DNA from: Tubulanus polymorphus
Lineage: Eukaryota; Nemertea; Palaeonemertea; Tubulaniformes; Tubulanidae
Assembly (NCBI RefSeq): GCF_964204645.1
Contig: NC_134026.1
Location: 13,544,450 to 13,608,449, forward strand
Direction of reading: 5' to 3'
DNA length: 64,000 nt
Both the position numbers and the translations under genes were made by a program. This document shows positions 32,961-44,522 of this stretch, one piece after another (within the stretch, counting starts at the first letter, position 1; every line of letters begins with the position of its first letter). Below the pieces are notes generated by a model. That model searched no databases and was not told the origin of the DNA. It saw nothing but the letters and a program-made list of their open reading frames with translations.

Positions 32961-33277
32961 CTATAAGAAGAAAAGGCAAGAATATTCATTTGCAGTGCAT
33001 GTTATATACCAAAGGACCCAATGATGGGACCCAAGGCCCTTATTCCCCAACACTTGAATGTAAAATTTCAAGGAAAATGCAGTCAATGATAAGGTTTTTA
33101 GACAGGGCCCATAGTAGTAAGGCTCAGGTTTTAATAAGCACTTATAAGCACCATTTCAAAACCCAAGATAAGCACTTACAAGCGCAATCCTGTAGATGCC
33201 TCAGTGCAGATCACATCCAAAGTAGCCATTTAAACACCCGCGTGTATGGGCGGCCATCCCCGCCAAACAGACTCTAA

Positions 33278-33510
33278 AGTCATCACGTGAAGGATAAATC
33301 CATAACGTGAAGTACAATGTAGTAACGTGAAGGATAAACTCATAACGTGAAGGATAATGTCATGACATGAAGGATCAACCTTAAATCTAATGGGAAGGAT
33401 AAACCCATAACGTGAAGTATAATGTTGTAACGTGAAGGATCAACTCATAATGTGAAGTATAATGTCATGACGTGAAGGATCAACTCACGTCATCAAGGAT
33501 AAACCTATTA
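33278..33510 (+). repeat. Minisatellite, AACGTGAAGGATAA-type
   Basis: About eleven imperfect units of 17-20 bp around TAACGTGAAGGATAA(A/T), partly as a 37-bp higher-order unit alternating CATAACGTGAAG and GTAACGTGAAGG. Confidence 0.8.
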
Positions 33511-33654
33511 TGTCAACAGATGGCGTGCCGGTCGGAAATACAGGTTTATATACAACATAAGTTACAAAATTACAAGTGCTAAATTCAAAGCTATTTACAA
33601 ACCAAGTATTTAATAACAAGCTAATTATTTGAATACATTTAGGATAAAGGATGA

Positions 33655-35460
33655 GCCGTTTTGGAATAATTGTTGATTTAAAGAGGGTCGTTGCGCTTTA
33701 ATAAACAGGGCCTCCCTAATTCTACAGTCCAGATCAGATAAACCTTTGTCTAGAATTTTGAATTAGTTGTCACTGAATTCCTGATTAAAGAACACTGATC
33801 TGTGGTCTTTAATCCTGATGGCCAAATGTCGTTTAGTTTTCCCAATATAGGAAGTGTTAATATCACATAAACAATTAAATTTATATATGACTTTAGCCTT
33901 CAGCGATTTAGGGGTAGCACATTTCAAAGAGAAACAATTTCTTAATTTTGGTAGTTGTGAATGCGCATTTCCAGTTGATTTCAAAATTTCTTTTAAATAG
34001 ATATTTTAATTTTCGGGCAAATAGGATTGAAGGGTAACCAATATATGGTAACGAAATGAATAGATCATCTTCATCAACAGGTTTCGGTTTAGGTTAGGGG
34101 TTCTGTTTTCATTTCAAAAATCTATTGATACATTGATCGATGACATGAATGGGAAACGCATCAGATCTAAAATCGTTGAAGTAGGCCTGTGTTGGAAGCT
34201 TTCCTGTACACTCGAGATATTAAGTCACTTACGGTTTCTAACGGAATTTGTATTTCGGTATCAAGAAAAGGTAATAGATTAGGACCCAGTTCAAAAGTGA
34301 ATTTCAGGTTAGAATGGAGGCGATTCAATTCTTCAAAAAATAGTCTATAAGTGGATTCATTTTGAAATATGCCAAAAATATCATCCACGTATCTCAGGTT
34401 TAATGTCGGTTTGTAATTAGTTTTGGAGAGGAGCAAGTTTTCAAAATGGGCAAGACAAAAGTTAGCTAAGGTTGGACCTAAGGGGCTGCCTATGGTGACC
34501 CCATCGTTATATTCAGCAGTGTCAATCATTGAGACAACGGGTCGAAATGGAAAATTATCTTTATGAACTTGGCACAAACCATATAATTTACCAGGTTGGC
34601 TTCCACTTGGGTAGATAGACTCAAATATTTCTGAACTTACATACTGTTTCACATGTTTTCTTAGAAATCCACAGATTTTGGTTTCATTAGATATGACAGG
34701 ATGATTTTTTCTCACATTTTTGATTTCAGTAAATTTACTTTTGTCAAATACAATCTTATCTAATTTATCAAAATATTCGTTAGAGTCCAAAATAACAATG
34801 CCGTTGCCGTTGTCAAACCAGCAGATCTTAATGTCCTTTTTTTTCCTAAGTTTTTCAATCGTACTGTAGAAACGTCGGTTCCAGGTCGAGCCACTGACTG
34901 ATTTAGCTTTGTTGATGAAAGAGATGGTGGCATGTCTAATGCTTTCAAGGAAAGAGTTGTTCACATTCGGTTTGCCGCCAGATATAGTCCTTTCTGAAAA
35001 TTGTGATGTTTTAAGCCATAACGTAGTATCTCAGTTTCTTCTAAGGATAGCTGATATTTCGATCTATTGATTAAACAATCCGGTGCTGGGTGACGCTGAT
35101 CTTTCCACAAGTTTAAAAGCTTGGGTTCATGACGTTGCTGTGTGTCCGAAGTTAGTTTCCTACCTGTCGGTTAAGTCCGCTTTAACATTTTCGATTTGAC
35201 TCTTCAGGATTTCGAGTTTGAGATTATCATTACTTGCATACGCTCTCAGTTTTGGAGGTTTGAATAATAAAAACTTCGGGCAGATTCGTAATTCCGTGCA
35301 TCTTTGAAAGTAAGATAAATCCAAGCGTAGTTAAAACCATTTGAGATATAGTTTTTCACATTTGCAAAAGTCTTTGACGTAGACATCTCTCTGTTTCGCA
35401 CAGTAAAAGTAGATCTTAGGAAGAGAGTTCAAGTATCCGAATAACCAGATAACACTAAAA
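33655..35460 (-). pseudogene. PLE-C protein remnant
   Basis: The best frame (34167-34964) has the pre-RT region, then jumps by an in-frame deletion from the MIDTAEYN region directly to DGVTIGSPLGP, losing motif A. YVDD and FLDTE remain. The frame ends after a second deletion. A GIY-YIG piece (VIYKFNC, SYIGKTKRHL) survives at 33763-33984. At 34840 it has a lysine codon where PLE-B has its TAG. Confidence 0.85.
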
Positions 35461-35491
35461 TCCTCATTTTCTAATGAGTAAAGACAGTATT

Positions 35492-35527
35492 GACACGAAC
35501 GTTTTCGGGATCATATCCCCTCATCAG
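35492..35527 (-). ncRNA. Hammerhead-ribozyme-like motif (PLE-C)
   Basis: CTGATGA (35527-35521), hairpin, GAAA and a small loop are followed here by GTC (35494-35492), the most common hammerhead cleavage triplet, where PLE-A and PLE-B have TTA. The core is otherwise identical. Confidence 0.5.
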
Positions 35528-35562
35528 GTGAAATGCAAGTGAATCAAATGATTAAACTAAAC

Positions 35563-35874
35563 GAATTTATTGATATCATGTAATTCTAGTATAGATAGCT
35601 CTGAACTGATCTGAACAGGGAAGCACTCACCTGACAAGTGTCTGTGAAAAATACCCAAAACCTTTATATTGAAATTCTGTATTAGTATATAAGCTGCTTT
35701 ACAGCGATCGATTAAGCATAACACAGTGAGCAGGACATGTCATATCTAAATCCATGAATACACACTGAATAGAAAACTTAAATAAAAAGATAAACCCTAA
35801 CCTCATAATTCAGGAAAACACAGGTTAACAAGTACAATAAAGATATACATGAATAATGAAAATTGCGCATAACA
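35563..35874 (-). repeat. BEL-2 3' LTR, truncated
   Basis: It begins (minus strand) TGTTATGCGCAATTTTC after a purine tract AGGGGCGGGTA (35885-35875) and matches the right LTR through ACCTTTATATTGAAATTCTG (complement orientation as written on plus). Its far end is lost at the junction with PLE-C. Confidence 0.75.
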
Positions 35875-35989
35875 TACCCGCCCCTGATTTCGGGACAATA
35901 CGAATTACAGATTAATGATAGAGCGCAATTAAGTTACAATTAAGTTTCAACTTCAGATTCGGGCATTACCATTTTTGTCATTGATAACG

Positions 35990-37182
35990 TTAACTATTTA
36001 CCTAATGACCAAGAACCTCTGATTTTGCTGTCCACAATGAGTACGATGTCGCCTACGGAGATAATTCTACGTGGCTTTAACCACTTAGCCCTTTCCTGTA
36101 GCAAAGGCAAGTATTCGTGTGACCATTTCTACCAAGATACGTCTGCTATAAACTGTACTTGCTTCCATCTTTTTCTAGCATAATTGTCAGATTCAGTGAA
36201 AACACCTGGTGGAAACAAAGTCGTGGGCTGTAAAACAAGGATATCATATGGTGACAAGGGTGTCAATTCATTCAGGTCATCTGAGACTTTTGTTATCGGT
36301 CAAAATAAATGCGATCTCGCGGAATAACGTGCCGATTCCCTCATCGTCGAAGCAATAAACTCGCTCTTTTAGAAGCGAAAACATCAATCTTCTCACCGAA
36401 CGGATTAACCTTTCCCAAACTCCACCAAAGTGGAAAGCATTGGGTGGATTGAAGTGCCACTCTACCTTGATTTGGGCTAATTTTTCTTTTAATACTGACT
36501 GATTCCATCCGTCTATTTCTATACAAAATTCTTTCTCCGAACTTACAAGATTGGTACTGTTATCCGAGTGCAGAGAATTTACGCTACCATGTCGTGCTCT
36601 GAATCTACTAATACGGTTGATACAGGAATCCATATCAAGTGATGCAACTTCCAAATGTATAGCTCTGGAAGATAAGCAAGTGAAAAGTACTCCATATCGT
36701 TTTACTTATGTGCAACCCCTTTTTAATTTAAACGGTCCAAATAAATCCACACCTGTATGCGTGAAGGGTGGGTCTACAGCTAATCTTTCAGGTGGTAGAT
36801 TTGCCATTTTTTGCTCATTACATCTTGATACAATTAACGCACGATGACTTAAGTTTTCTTAGAAAACGGTTGGCTCCTATGACCAAATAGTTCTGCCGTA
36901 GATGCGATAGGACTGCACTGATTTCCAGATGTCCGACAGTATGCAGAAATCGATCCGTTTTTGTTCAGTGGCTTTCCAGCACAGGAAATCCTTTACTCAA
37001 ATGAAATGAGTGACAAAACGTCTTAATTTTTCCCATCTTGAACAATAGCTCATAAGTTTTCCAAGAGCATTTTCTGGCGTGTCATCAGCGAAAGCAGTTC
37101 ACGTCACCTTCTTTAATTCACTATCATCGCATCTATATTTGTTTGCAAACTTAGGTCCACTGGCCACTCTGACTCCTGTTTA
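35990..37182 (-). pseudogene. BEL-2 integrase remnant
   Basis: The catalytic-core part (36277-36654) includes EVASLDMDSCINRISRF, HSDNSTNLVSSEKEF (the SDNGTNF box with G lost) and FNPPNAFHFGGVWERLIRSV, all typical of BEL/Pao integrases. The C-terminal LQPTT..PPGVF-like region lies toward 36200. The N-terminal side reads ESEWPVDLS up to the hAT border at 37182. Stops and frameshifts are frequent. Confidence 0.8.
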
Positions 37183-39593
37183 CAGTGGCGCTGGAAGCAT
37201 TTTTTTATTGCCACGGCCAATTGCTGATTTTTGACAGGTTCTTGAGGGGCATATAAGAATTGAAAAAGGTGGTGAAATTTCCATTCATTTTAGTTGTTTT
37301 TAGATTAAAAAATAAAATACCTAGGTCACAAATAAATCTCAAAATTTATTCGCTTTTTTGTATCATTTCAAATTTTTATTCAGAATTTACCAAACACTGA
37401 TAACCTGCGCTCAGAATCACGAAATCATTTGCAATTGTTTTTAAATCCAGCTTGTCACAGAGTTCACAATGCACATGAAGTAACATCATGTGATTTAATC
37501 GTTCTTGTGTCATGGTGGTTCTAAGGAATGATTTAACGTTTTTCAATGCACTGAACGATCGTTTGCTCACAGCATTTGTAGCGGGCATCATAAGAACGAG
37601 GTTCATTAGTTTCGCAACCTCAGCCAATAATGCAAGCTGTCCAGATGATAGCTGCCTGAAATATGCAATGAGATCAGTGATGGAACTCATTTCGATATCC
37701 GCACAATTCACTTTTAATATCTCCAACTGACAGTGAAGACAATCTTTGTTGAAGTCGTCATGATAAAAGTCGATAACAGCGTTAAAATCCTGAGAAGCGT
37801 TTTCGCAACACACCGTTTTTAACATCAGTGACTCTAAATGTTTGTATATATTGTATCACGGCTGATCAAAGCAATTATGCATCCCGCTTATTTCTAAGTC
37901 CAATGCCTCGATGTATATTTGGCGATAATGTGACTCAACCTTGGTGTGGAATTCTGGGGCTGCATCCCCATCTGCATATCGTTTTGGTCGTTTCGCTCTA
38001 CGTGGCAACCTTGGTTCACAGACACTGAGGCGAGACAAATCCATCGTTAGTAAATCCCAGAATAGTTTGAAGCTCTCGGAACTGCGCATAGATTCAAGAG
38101 TTTTTATTGTCATCGCAGCTGTAGCTTGACCCTCAGCGGCAGATATTTTGGTTTTCTGCGATGCTCTGCTCAAATTATCGCAATTATTTAGTATGAGATA
38201 ACTCAATTTTATCCCAAAGAGATAATCAGAACTGTCCATATACGTAGAAACGCCACGTATACACGCTTGCATGTCCGATTCTTTTACGTAATCAAGGGAA
38301 AAATCCGATAGCTCTTCAGAGTTTCATAATTACTTAAAATGCTGTTGAATGCACTAGCTTTAATGGACCACCTCCTAGACACAGTACTCGTATCCCTGGT
38401 TCATCGGGCGATATTTCTTCTTTAATTCCTTTAGTATCTAATGCATCCCGCATAACTTTCGATATTTTCATCATATCACTGCATGCTAAGTTAAGTGCAT
38501 GCTCATAGCAGTGGGTAAATATCGCTCGTTTTTCAAGGTCCGACAGTTTTTTAGCCACTCCATTCTGGAAACCAATAATAGCACTCGCAACACAATCATA
38601 ACACTGGCCATGCATTTTATTTACCGATAAGTTCATACGCAATAAAATATCCTGTATGGCTCGAAATATTGTCTCAGATTCTATGTTTTCAGTTGCATGT
38701 AAACCAACAAAATCCTCATGGACTTGAAAATCGTCCGACACCCATCGAAAGCAGAGAACTATTTGTTCGATATTTGCAGCATCAGTTATTTCGTCAACAA
38801 TCACAGTATAAAATTCGGCATTCTGAAGCGACGCCGCAATCTGCTGCAAAACTTTCAAAGCCATGATTTTTAGCACCTGCATCTCATTTTGAATAGGTGC
38901 TGACATATATTTTTCAGTTTTTTTCTTAAGCCAGTTAACGATTCTATCGTCATCGTAACCTTGTGTTTTGAATAACTGGAGGAAATTTGATATGTCCTCT
39001 ATATGTCCACGGATAGGGATTGACTGGCAGGTCAAAAACTTTAAAGCTCCAAAAATTTTTAGAAGCATGCCCCTGTTGTTCTCCTTTTCTTCAATAAGTG
39101 CTGACTGTAGTAGTTCGGATACATCTTTAGTTTTCCGCGGGAGCTCGGTTGTCATCAGAACTGCATCCTTGTGGCAGAGAGATTGTCCTGCAGTTTAAAT
39201 TTAACGCAAGCATCTTTCCAGTTGGTGTATCCTTTCGAAATGAATAATAAGTCAGCTTTCGTAGAATTCAGATTTTTCTCCTTATACGCAGTCACACACA
39301 CATGGCAAAAAACTACGTCTTCGTTCTCAACGTAGTGTAGCCACTTAAACTGTTCAAACCAGTGAAACTTAAAAGCGCATTGAACAACGTTCCAAAATCA
39401 CATTTTGGAAAAATAAAGCTTTCCATAAGTCGAATTGCCTATATCTGGTTACTTTTGACAGTGACGTTGCTAGTTTCGTACATAATGAGTAGCTGGGTAG
39501 GACACAGATCTTTGTATTCATGTCTTTCAAAAATCACTAATTAGCCAGGCGCTTCTAAATGAATCACTGCGGATCTGTGATATAGAGCCACTA
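37183..39593 (-). mobile_element. hAT-family DNA transposon, decayed, nested in BEL-2
   Basis: The left end starts CAGTGGCGCTGG, a typical hAT terminus; the right end near 39581-39593 has the degenerate complement AGAGCCACTA. BEL-2 sequence flanks it on both sides. No clear 8-bp target duplication remains. It carries one broken transposase gene. Confidence 0.7.
37376..39375 (-). pseudogene. hAT transposase with TTF-type zinc finger, broken
   Basis: The N-terminal part (about 39375-39160) reads WF..FKWLHYVENEDVVFCHVC as in TTF/ZMYM-type fingers. The middle (39155-38334) has FYTVIVDEITDAANIEQIVL, then GQCYDCVASAIIG and THCYEHALNLAC, the usual catalytic-region blocks. The C-terminal dimerisation region (37825-37376) reads MPATNAVSKRSFSALKNVKS and TMTQERLNHMMLLHVH. 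Frame breaks near 39160, 38334, 38272 and 37840 inactivate it. Confidence 0.88.
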
Positions 39594-40860
39594 ATCGTCC
39601 AAAAGTCAACAGTCGCCCAATTGTGTTTTAATTTGACTATAACAATCGTGGAAGTGAGATGGAGAGTGTGACTAGAGGACTATACAAGCCAGTGACAAAG
39701 GCACTTGAATCACCAGCATTGACGAAATCATAAATTTGCCGTGCCGCGGTAACATATAAATCAGTGATATGTTGCCGTAATGCAAATCTCCATTGTACAG
39801 GAGATGTCACCTTTCAGATAAGTGATATTCGATTTGCGACAATCGTTTTGAATCTGCTTTCATTTCTGATATATTTCAATACTGACACACTATCACTCCA
39901 AAAGAAGCTTTCATTGAACTTCAGATCTACTTCCCTCCTCAGCTGAATTGAGTTCCAAACGTGGAATACAGTAGAACTCGCTCACCTCGGAATTGTTCAC
40001 CTTGGAATTTTGCTTGCCTCAGAAAAATAAAAAATCATTTTTCATTTGAAACTATTTTTCAATGAAAAAATATGAGTCTTGCTCGGAATTGCCCTCCTTG
40101 CATATTTGTTTAACTCGGAATGATTACCGTGGGAAAAACATAATTTTCTTTGCTCACATCGGAAAACTTTAACGACCTTCCGCGTTTTTTACCTATTGAG
40201 ACATTTTTTTACTGATGATCTATGCAATACATTTATCCCGACAGTTTATTGATTTTGAAGTGTTACCGTAAATCTAAACAAATGGCGCAATCTATTGGAG
40301 AAAATAGAAAGTATATATAGCCAGGAAATCAAATCATGTATGTTTAAAAGGAACTTGGCTGGATTAAACTTTACTTGTGTGAAAATGTAAAGCTTTCATT
40401 GGTTATTTGTTCTAATATGTATTATAACATCGGAATTTACACGCTTTATTGCAACAAGACATACATACATGAAACATAGAGGAAATAATGTCTTTGAAAA
40501 TATTCATTTCTCTTTCTGCTCCTGCCTCGGAATTCATCTACCTTGGAAAATATTTAACGGTCCCACGAGCACCGAGGTAAGCAAGTTTTACAGTAGTTAC
40601 TTTTTTAAGTGGTGCAACACACAATTTTCCCATAAATAATTGACAATGAATATCGCCACTTTCATTCACCGCTCTCAAATACATTGCAGTTCCATATCCG
40701 ATCTCACTTGCATCAGAGAAATAGTTGATTTGCTTTGAGATAACGCTTCCAAAATCAGGTGGTTTGATACAACAAGGTACCGACAAATTTTCCAGTTGTG
40801 GGATATCTTCCTGCCAGTGTTTCCATTTAACTAACAAATCACCCGTTATTTCCATATCTC
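39594..40860 (-). pseudogene. BEL-2 RNase H remnant, split by a MITE
   Basis: The right part (40860-40596) has WKHWQEDIPQLENLSVPCCI and YFSDASEIGYGTAMYLR, the RNase H start of BEL/Pao. It is interrupted at 40595 by the MITE and resumes at 39968 with FFWSDSVSVLKYIRNES and FKTIVANRISLI. An in-frame stop follows near 39815. Confidence 0.8.
39969..40593. mobile_element. pogo-like MITE, 625 bp, TA target duplication
   Basis: Terminal inverted repeats CAGTAGAACTCGCTCACCTC and CTGTAAAACTTGCTTACCTC (complement of the right end) are about 22 bp long. TA flanks at 39967-39968 and 40594-40595. CTCGGAATT words recur inside. It sits in the RNase H codons of BEL-2 and has no coding capacity. Confidence 0.75.
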
Positions 40861-42095
40861 AAACTAGACCACTCTTACACATCTCCTGTAACAGCTCTTT
40901 TCCAGGGAGAATATGTATATAGTATTTCACGTCGAGAGGAAGATTTGTCTTTGATAGAAACTATGAAACCGAATCTATCAGAATCCAATATCCAAGTCAC
41001 CCCCAAAGCTCTCTGACATGCTTGATCGGTTTCAGCTCGTTCCGACGTAGGCAGCTTCCACGACTTCTGGTTCATTACTGCACCAGCCAGTCATTCTTAA
41101 ACCTCCTTTAGCGCAGATAGATGTAATCCCTCGTATTAACCTTATCCCATCTGACACAGATTCTTCACTCCGCAAACAATCATTCACGTAGAAACATCAT
41201 GTGACTGCATCCAGAACATCACTGTCATACTCATCAGCGAAATCCAAGGCCGTCTGACAAAGAGCTGTGTTGGAACAACTAGGCGATGAAACTGCACTAA
41301 ACAGGTGAACTGTCGTACGGAAAATCTGAGGTTTGGAGTCTAAATGGCTATCAGGCCACCAATAAAATCTTAAACAACCTGGACCTGATAGAACAGCTTC
41401 TCTACATCGCCTATTATAGCTACATTTTCCATTCTGAATCGAAGCAGTACGCCAGTAGCTTGCTGGTCAAATCGGGACCCGGGAGCAATACATCGTTCGA
41501 TTAAACCAACATTTAAGCGTGCCGTGCAGTCAAAGACAACTCTTATTTTTTTCTTCCGTGCTTGGTAGAGGCCATGATTTGGTATGTACCAGACCCATCC
41601 ATCATCACCTCTTTCTCAGGAACTAACTCCGCGTAACCTCTCATTAAGATCGTTGCCATAAAATTATCATAGTCAGCTTTAGACTTCGGTTGATCTCATT
41701 ACTTTATTCAAAGCTTTTTAATCTTTTCAAAGCGAGATACTTATTGCCTGGTAATTTTATATCATCATCTCTTTATGGCAAGTCAATAATTTAATGGCCT
41801 TCTTTAAGTCGAATAGAACGATTAACCTTTTTAAGAAATGCCATATCATTCTGCAAATTTTCTGCATTCTCCTCCAAGACTCACTCCTGAAAATCAAAAT
41901 TCATTGCCTGTCTAACCATCTGATCCAGGTTCTGTAACTCCTTACAGTCAGAAATCATATGGGCATCTATAGCGTATTATAAGTCAACTTGTTGTTAGAT
42001 GAGGCCATTTTGTAGGTCCTCGGGTAACGGTATCTGCAACCTCGACACTGGAATAATTGGTTTCGTATAAGTAGTTGGTAAATCAATGAAGGCTT
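40861..42095 (-). pseudogene. BEL-2 reverse transcriptase remnant
   Basis: Heavily decayed. Near 41560-41690 one frame reads ADYDNFMATILMRGYAELVP, the pre-RT region. Near 41170-41195 FYVNDCLRSEES marks the catalytic box with the second aspartate position altered (YVND). Too many stops for precise domain borders. Confidence 0.65.
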
Positions 42096-42783
42096 TTACG
42101 TTGAAATCGACAATTTGTTGAAATCAATTTTTTTTTTTCCAGTAATACCTAATTTCTGCATGAGAGAAGCTGAACAAAAGGAAACATTGCTTCTGGTGTC
42201 CATGAAAGCATATGTTTCCACTAGTCCAGTGCAACCATTAATATGAACAGGAATTACTGCCATCTTGTGATTAGACTTCCCTTCATCATACTCCGAGAAT
42301 GCATTAACCTTCGGTACTGCTGAAAACTGTTGAGGAATCAATGAAGTTGCCAGTTGATTTAATCGTTCGATGTGAAGTATTGTTGGATGTAGTTTCTGAC
42401 ACTTTTTACAAACAAATCTTTTAGTACAGAAGCGACTGATGTAACATTCACCTAGGCAACAAAAACAGCGTGAACTAGTTTTATAAGAAGTTATTCTTTT
42501 CTTTAAATGAGCATTCTTCAAACTTCTTGCAGCAACTAAGGCCATGATCTGAACCTTTACAGTAGGTACAAGTCTTCGAATCGCCGCCAAATCCCGAACT
42601 TCGGATACTATCTTGCGTCTTATCGTAGGTAAATTTACTACTCATTCTAGCTTTCATCAAACTGAAAAACATCAGCTTCCTCCTGCTACAATGAACTGAC
42701 TGCCCAGTGTCTCTTTTTTGCATGGCAATCTTTCGCCATCTATTGTGAAGGAGCGGTGGCAACTTAGCGATTAGACGTTTCAA
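42096..42783 (-). pseudogene. BEL-2 zinc-knuckle and protease remnant
   Basis: CTYCKGSDHGLSCC (42580-42540) and CFCCLGECYISRFC with CKKCQKLH form the zinc-knuckle region. The retropepsin box reads YAFMDTRSNVSFC, so the glycine of D-(T/S)-G is replaced. A frame change near 42500 separates the two halves. Confidence 0.8.
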
Positions 42784-43299
42784 GTATATATTACGGATAT
42801 TCGAGTATTCTTACCGCATTTTCGTACTACACCGGAAATATAGGGAACTCATCTGACCTTTTCGGATCAACTGCCTTGACATCAGGCCATTGCAGAGCTT
42901 TTGAAATAAATGCCTGGGCTATAAGCTGAGGATCCCTGTATCTTTCTTTCAACTCTCGCATGGCTGATTCAAATCCATAAGCACTAGACAACTGAAACCA
43001 GTCATGATTCTGTTGGCTTCGTCAATGGTAAACTGTTCAAGATAATTCAATATTTCATCATAGTTATCAGATATTTGAATAACCATAACTTTGAACTGAC
43101 GCATAATTCTATTGTATTCCAGGGGACTACCACTAAACTTCTTAATGTCTACCGTAGGTTTTTTTTAAACACCATTGTCGACATCCATGCTGATCCATCT
43201 GCGAATTCATACACTGGTTGTTCACAACCCTGTTCGTGTATCTTGGTCGACACCATAGGCCGACAGGTGATGAGAGGCTGTGATAGCGGATTCAATTCC

Positions 43300-43965
43300 C
43301 CGTAACTGAACCAGTTTCCGCGATATTCAGAGGATCAAAGTTTTCACCTAGACTTTCTAACACCTTAGATCGAGCACCTGCTACTGCTAACTCTGTATTT
43401 ATCCCTAGGGCCTCTTCCTCCTGTTTCGGGCAAAACTTCATTTCATCCAAAGCCTGCTTTTGCTTTTTCTTTAGTGCCTCTGCCCGGGTAGTGAGCTAAG
43501 CAATGCGTTGGGCTTCTTTAATCTTTGCAGACATAATTGAACTACCGATCGAAGACTGCTGTGAACGGGAATCGAATGAATTATCCGCTACATTAAATTG
43601 TCATTAAATTTCCCTAAATATGCCTGGCATTCTAAATAATCATAGCACTTGCACAGATCATCATGATACTGATAAAACATCCCTATCAGAGAGAGCCATC
43701 GTTTATTCTGTTATTCTGAGGTTCAATGACATCACTTCTACAATCAGGGTCCATCTACATAGATTGAAGTAAATTTGTCTTTCTTTGAAGCTCCGAATAT
43801 TCACTTTCTAATCTCTTCTCTAACGTGTCGATAGTATAACTGCGACCCTTTTCAGTAAAATTCTTCTTCCTTTTACCTCGCCCCAACGATTCAGCTTTTT
43901 CAGTGATGTCTTCTCCAGTCTCCACTATCTTGATTCATCTTCTAACTCATAAATGATGTGGTAAC
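43300..43965 (-). pseudogene. BEL-2 gag N-terminal remnant
   Basis: Near 43905-43750 the minus strand encodes AESLGRGKRKKNFTEKGRSY and a coiled-coil-like LEKRLESEYSELQRK stretch, as in BEL gag starts. More glutamate/lysine-rich remnants extend to 43300. Confidence 0.6.
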
Positions 43966-43974
43966 CGACAACCA

Positions 43975-44389
43975 AACAACACTTAATTGACAATCTTCAT
44001 ATCCATTATCATAAATACGTTTTATTATTCTTGTTGAAACAATTAATTACAATAGAAACAAACAAAAATACAATAACTCTCAGTTGTAAACATTTCTAAA
44101 TAATAATCAAAATATGAAAAACAGTACAGATTAACACTCAACGAGTTTATGGAACAGGAACAGGAACAGGAAAGCACCCACATGACAAGTGTCTGAAAGA
44201 TACCTTTATATTGAAATTCTGTATTAGTATATAAGCTGCTTTACAGCGATCAGGATATGTTAACTCTAAATCTATGTATACACACTGAATAGAGAACTAA
44301 ATAAAAAGATAAACCCTAACCTCATAATTAAAACACAGGTTAACAAGTACAATAAAGATATACATCGATAATGAGAATTGTGGATAACA
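43975..44389 (-). repeat. BEL-2 5' LTR
   Basis: On the minus strand it starts TGTTATCCACAATTCTC (44389) and ends before TTTGG..GTCGGTTACC, which is comparable to TTTGGTGCCGTGACC after the BEL-1 LTR. A (GGAACA) triplet repeat lies near 44150. The 3' LTR has a 37-bp segment that this copy lacks. Confidence 0.7.
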
Positions 44390-44522
44390 AAGCATTAATA
44401 CTGATTTATAAGTACCGCTACAGACCCTGTTAGAGGCGACTTCTCAAAATTACGTCATGAATTGACCGGGAAATTACATGATGCGGGTCAGCTACAGAAA
44501 GGACCTCACTGCCCAGAATAAT

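Larger units (their letters stand above)
33540..35562 (-). mobile_element. Penelope-like element, degenerate minus-strand copy (PLE-C)
   Basis: It is collinear in reverse with 936-3560. The 5' pseudo-LTR end is at 35562 and the 3' tail stops at 33540, where homology is lost. Three large internal deletions remove RT motif A, the region after the RT palm and much of the endonuclease linker. It abuts the BEL-2 LTR at 35563. Confidence 0.85.
35563..44389 (-). mobile_element. BEL/Pao retrotransposon, minus strand, heavily decayed (BEL-2)
   Basis: The 5' LTR is at the right (about 43975-44389) and the 3' LTR at the left (35563-35874). Between them, in minus order, are gag, zinc knuckle, protease, RT, RNase H and integrase pieces. 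A pogo-like MITE and a hAT element interrupt RNase H and the RNase H-integrase interval. The coding parts have many stops and frame changes. Confidence 0.85.

Noticed and set aside
33278-33510. CRISPR-like array of short repeats
   Set aside because: Units are contiguous and degenerate with no unique spacers; the genome is eukaryotic; it is a minisatellite.
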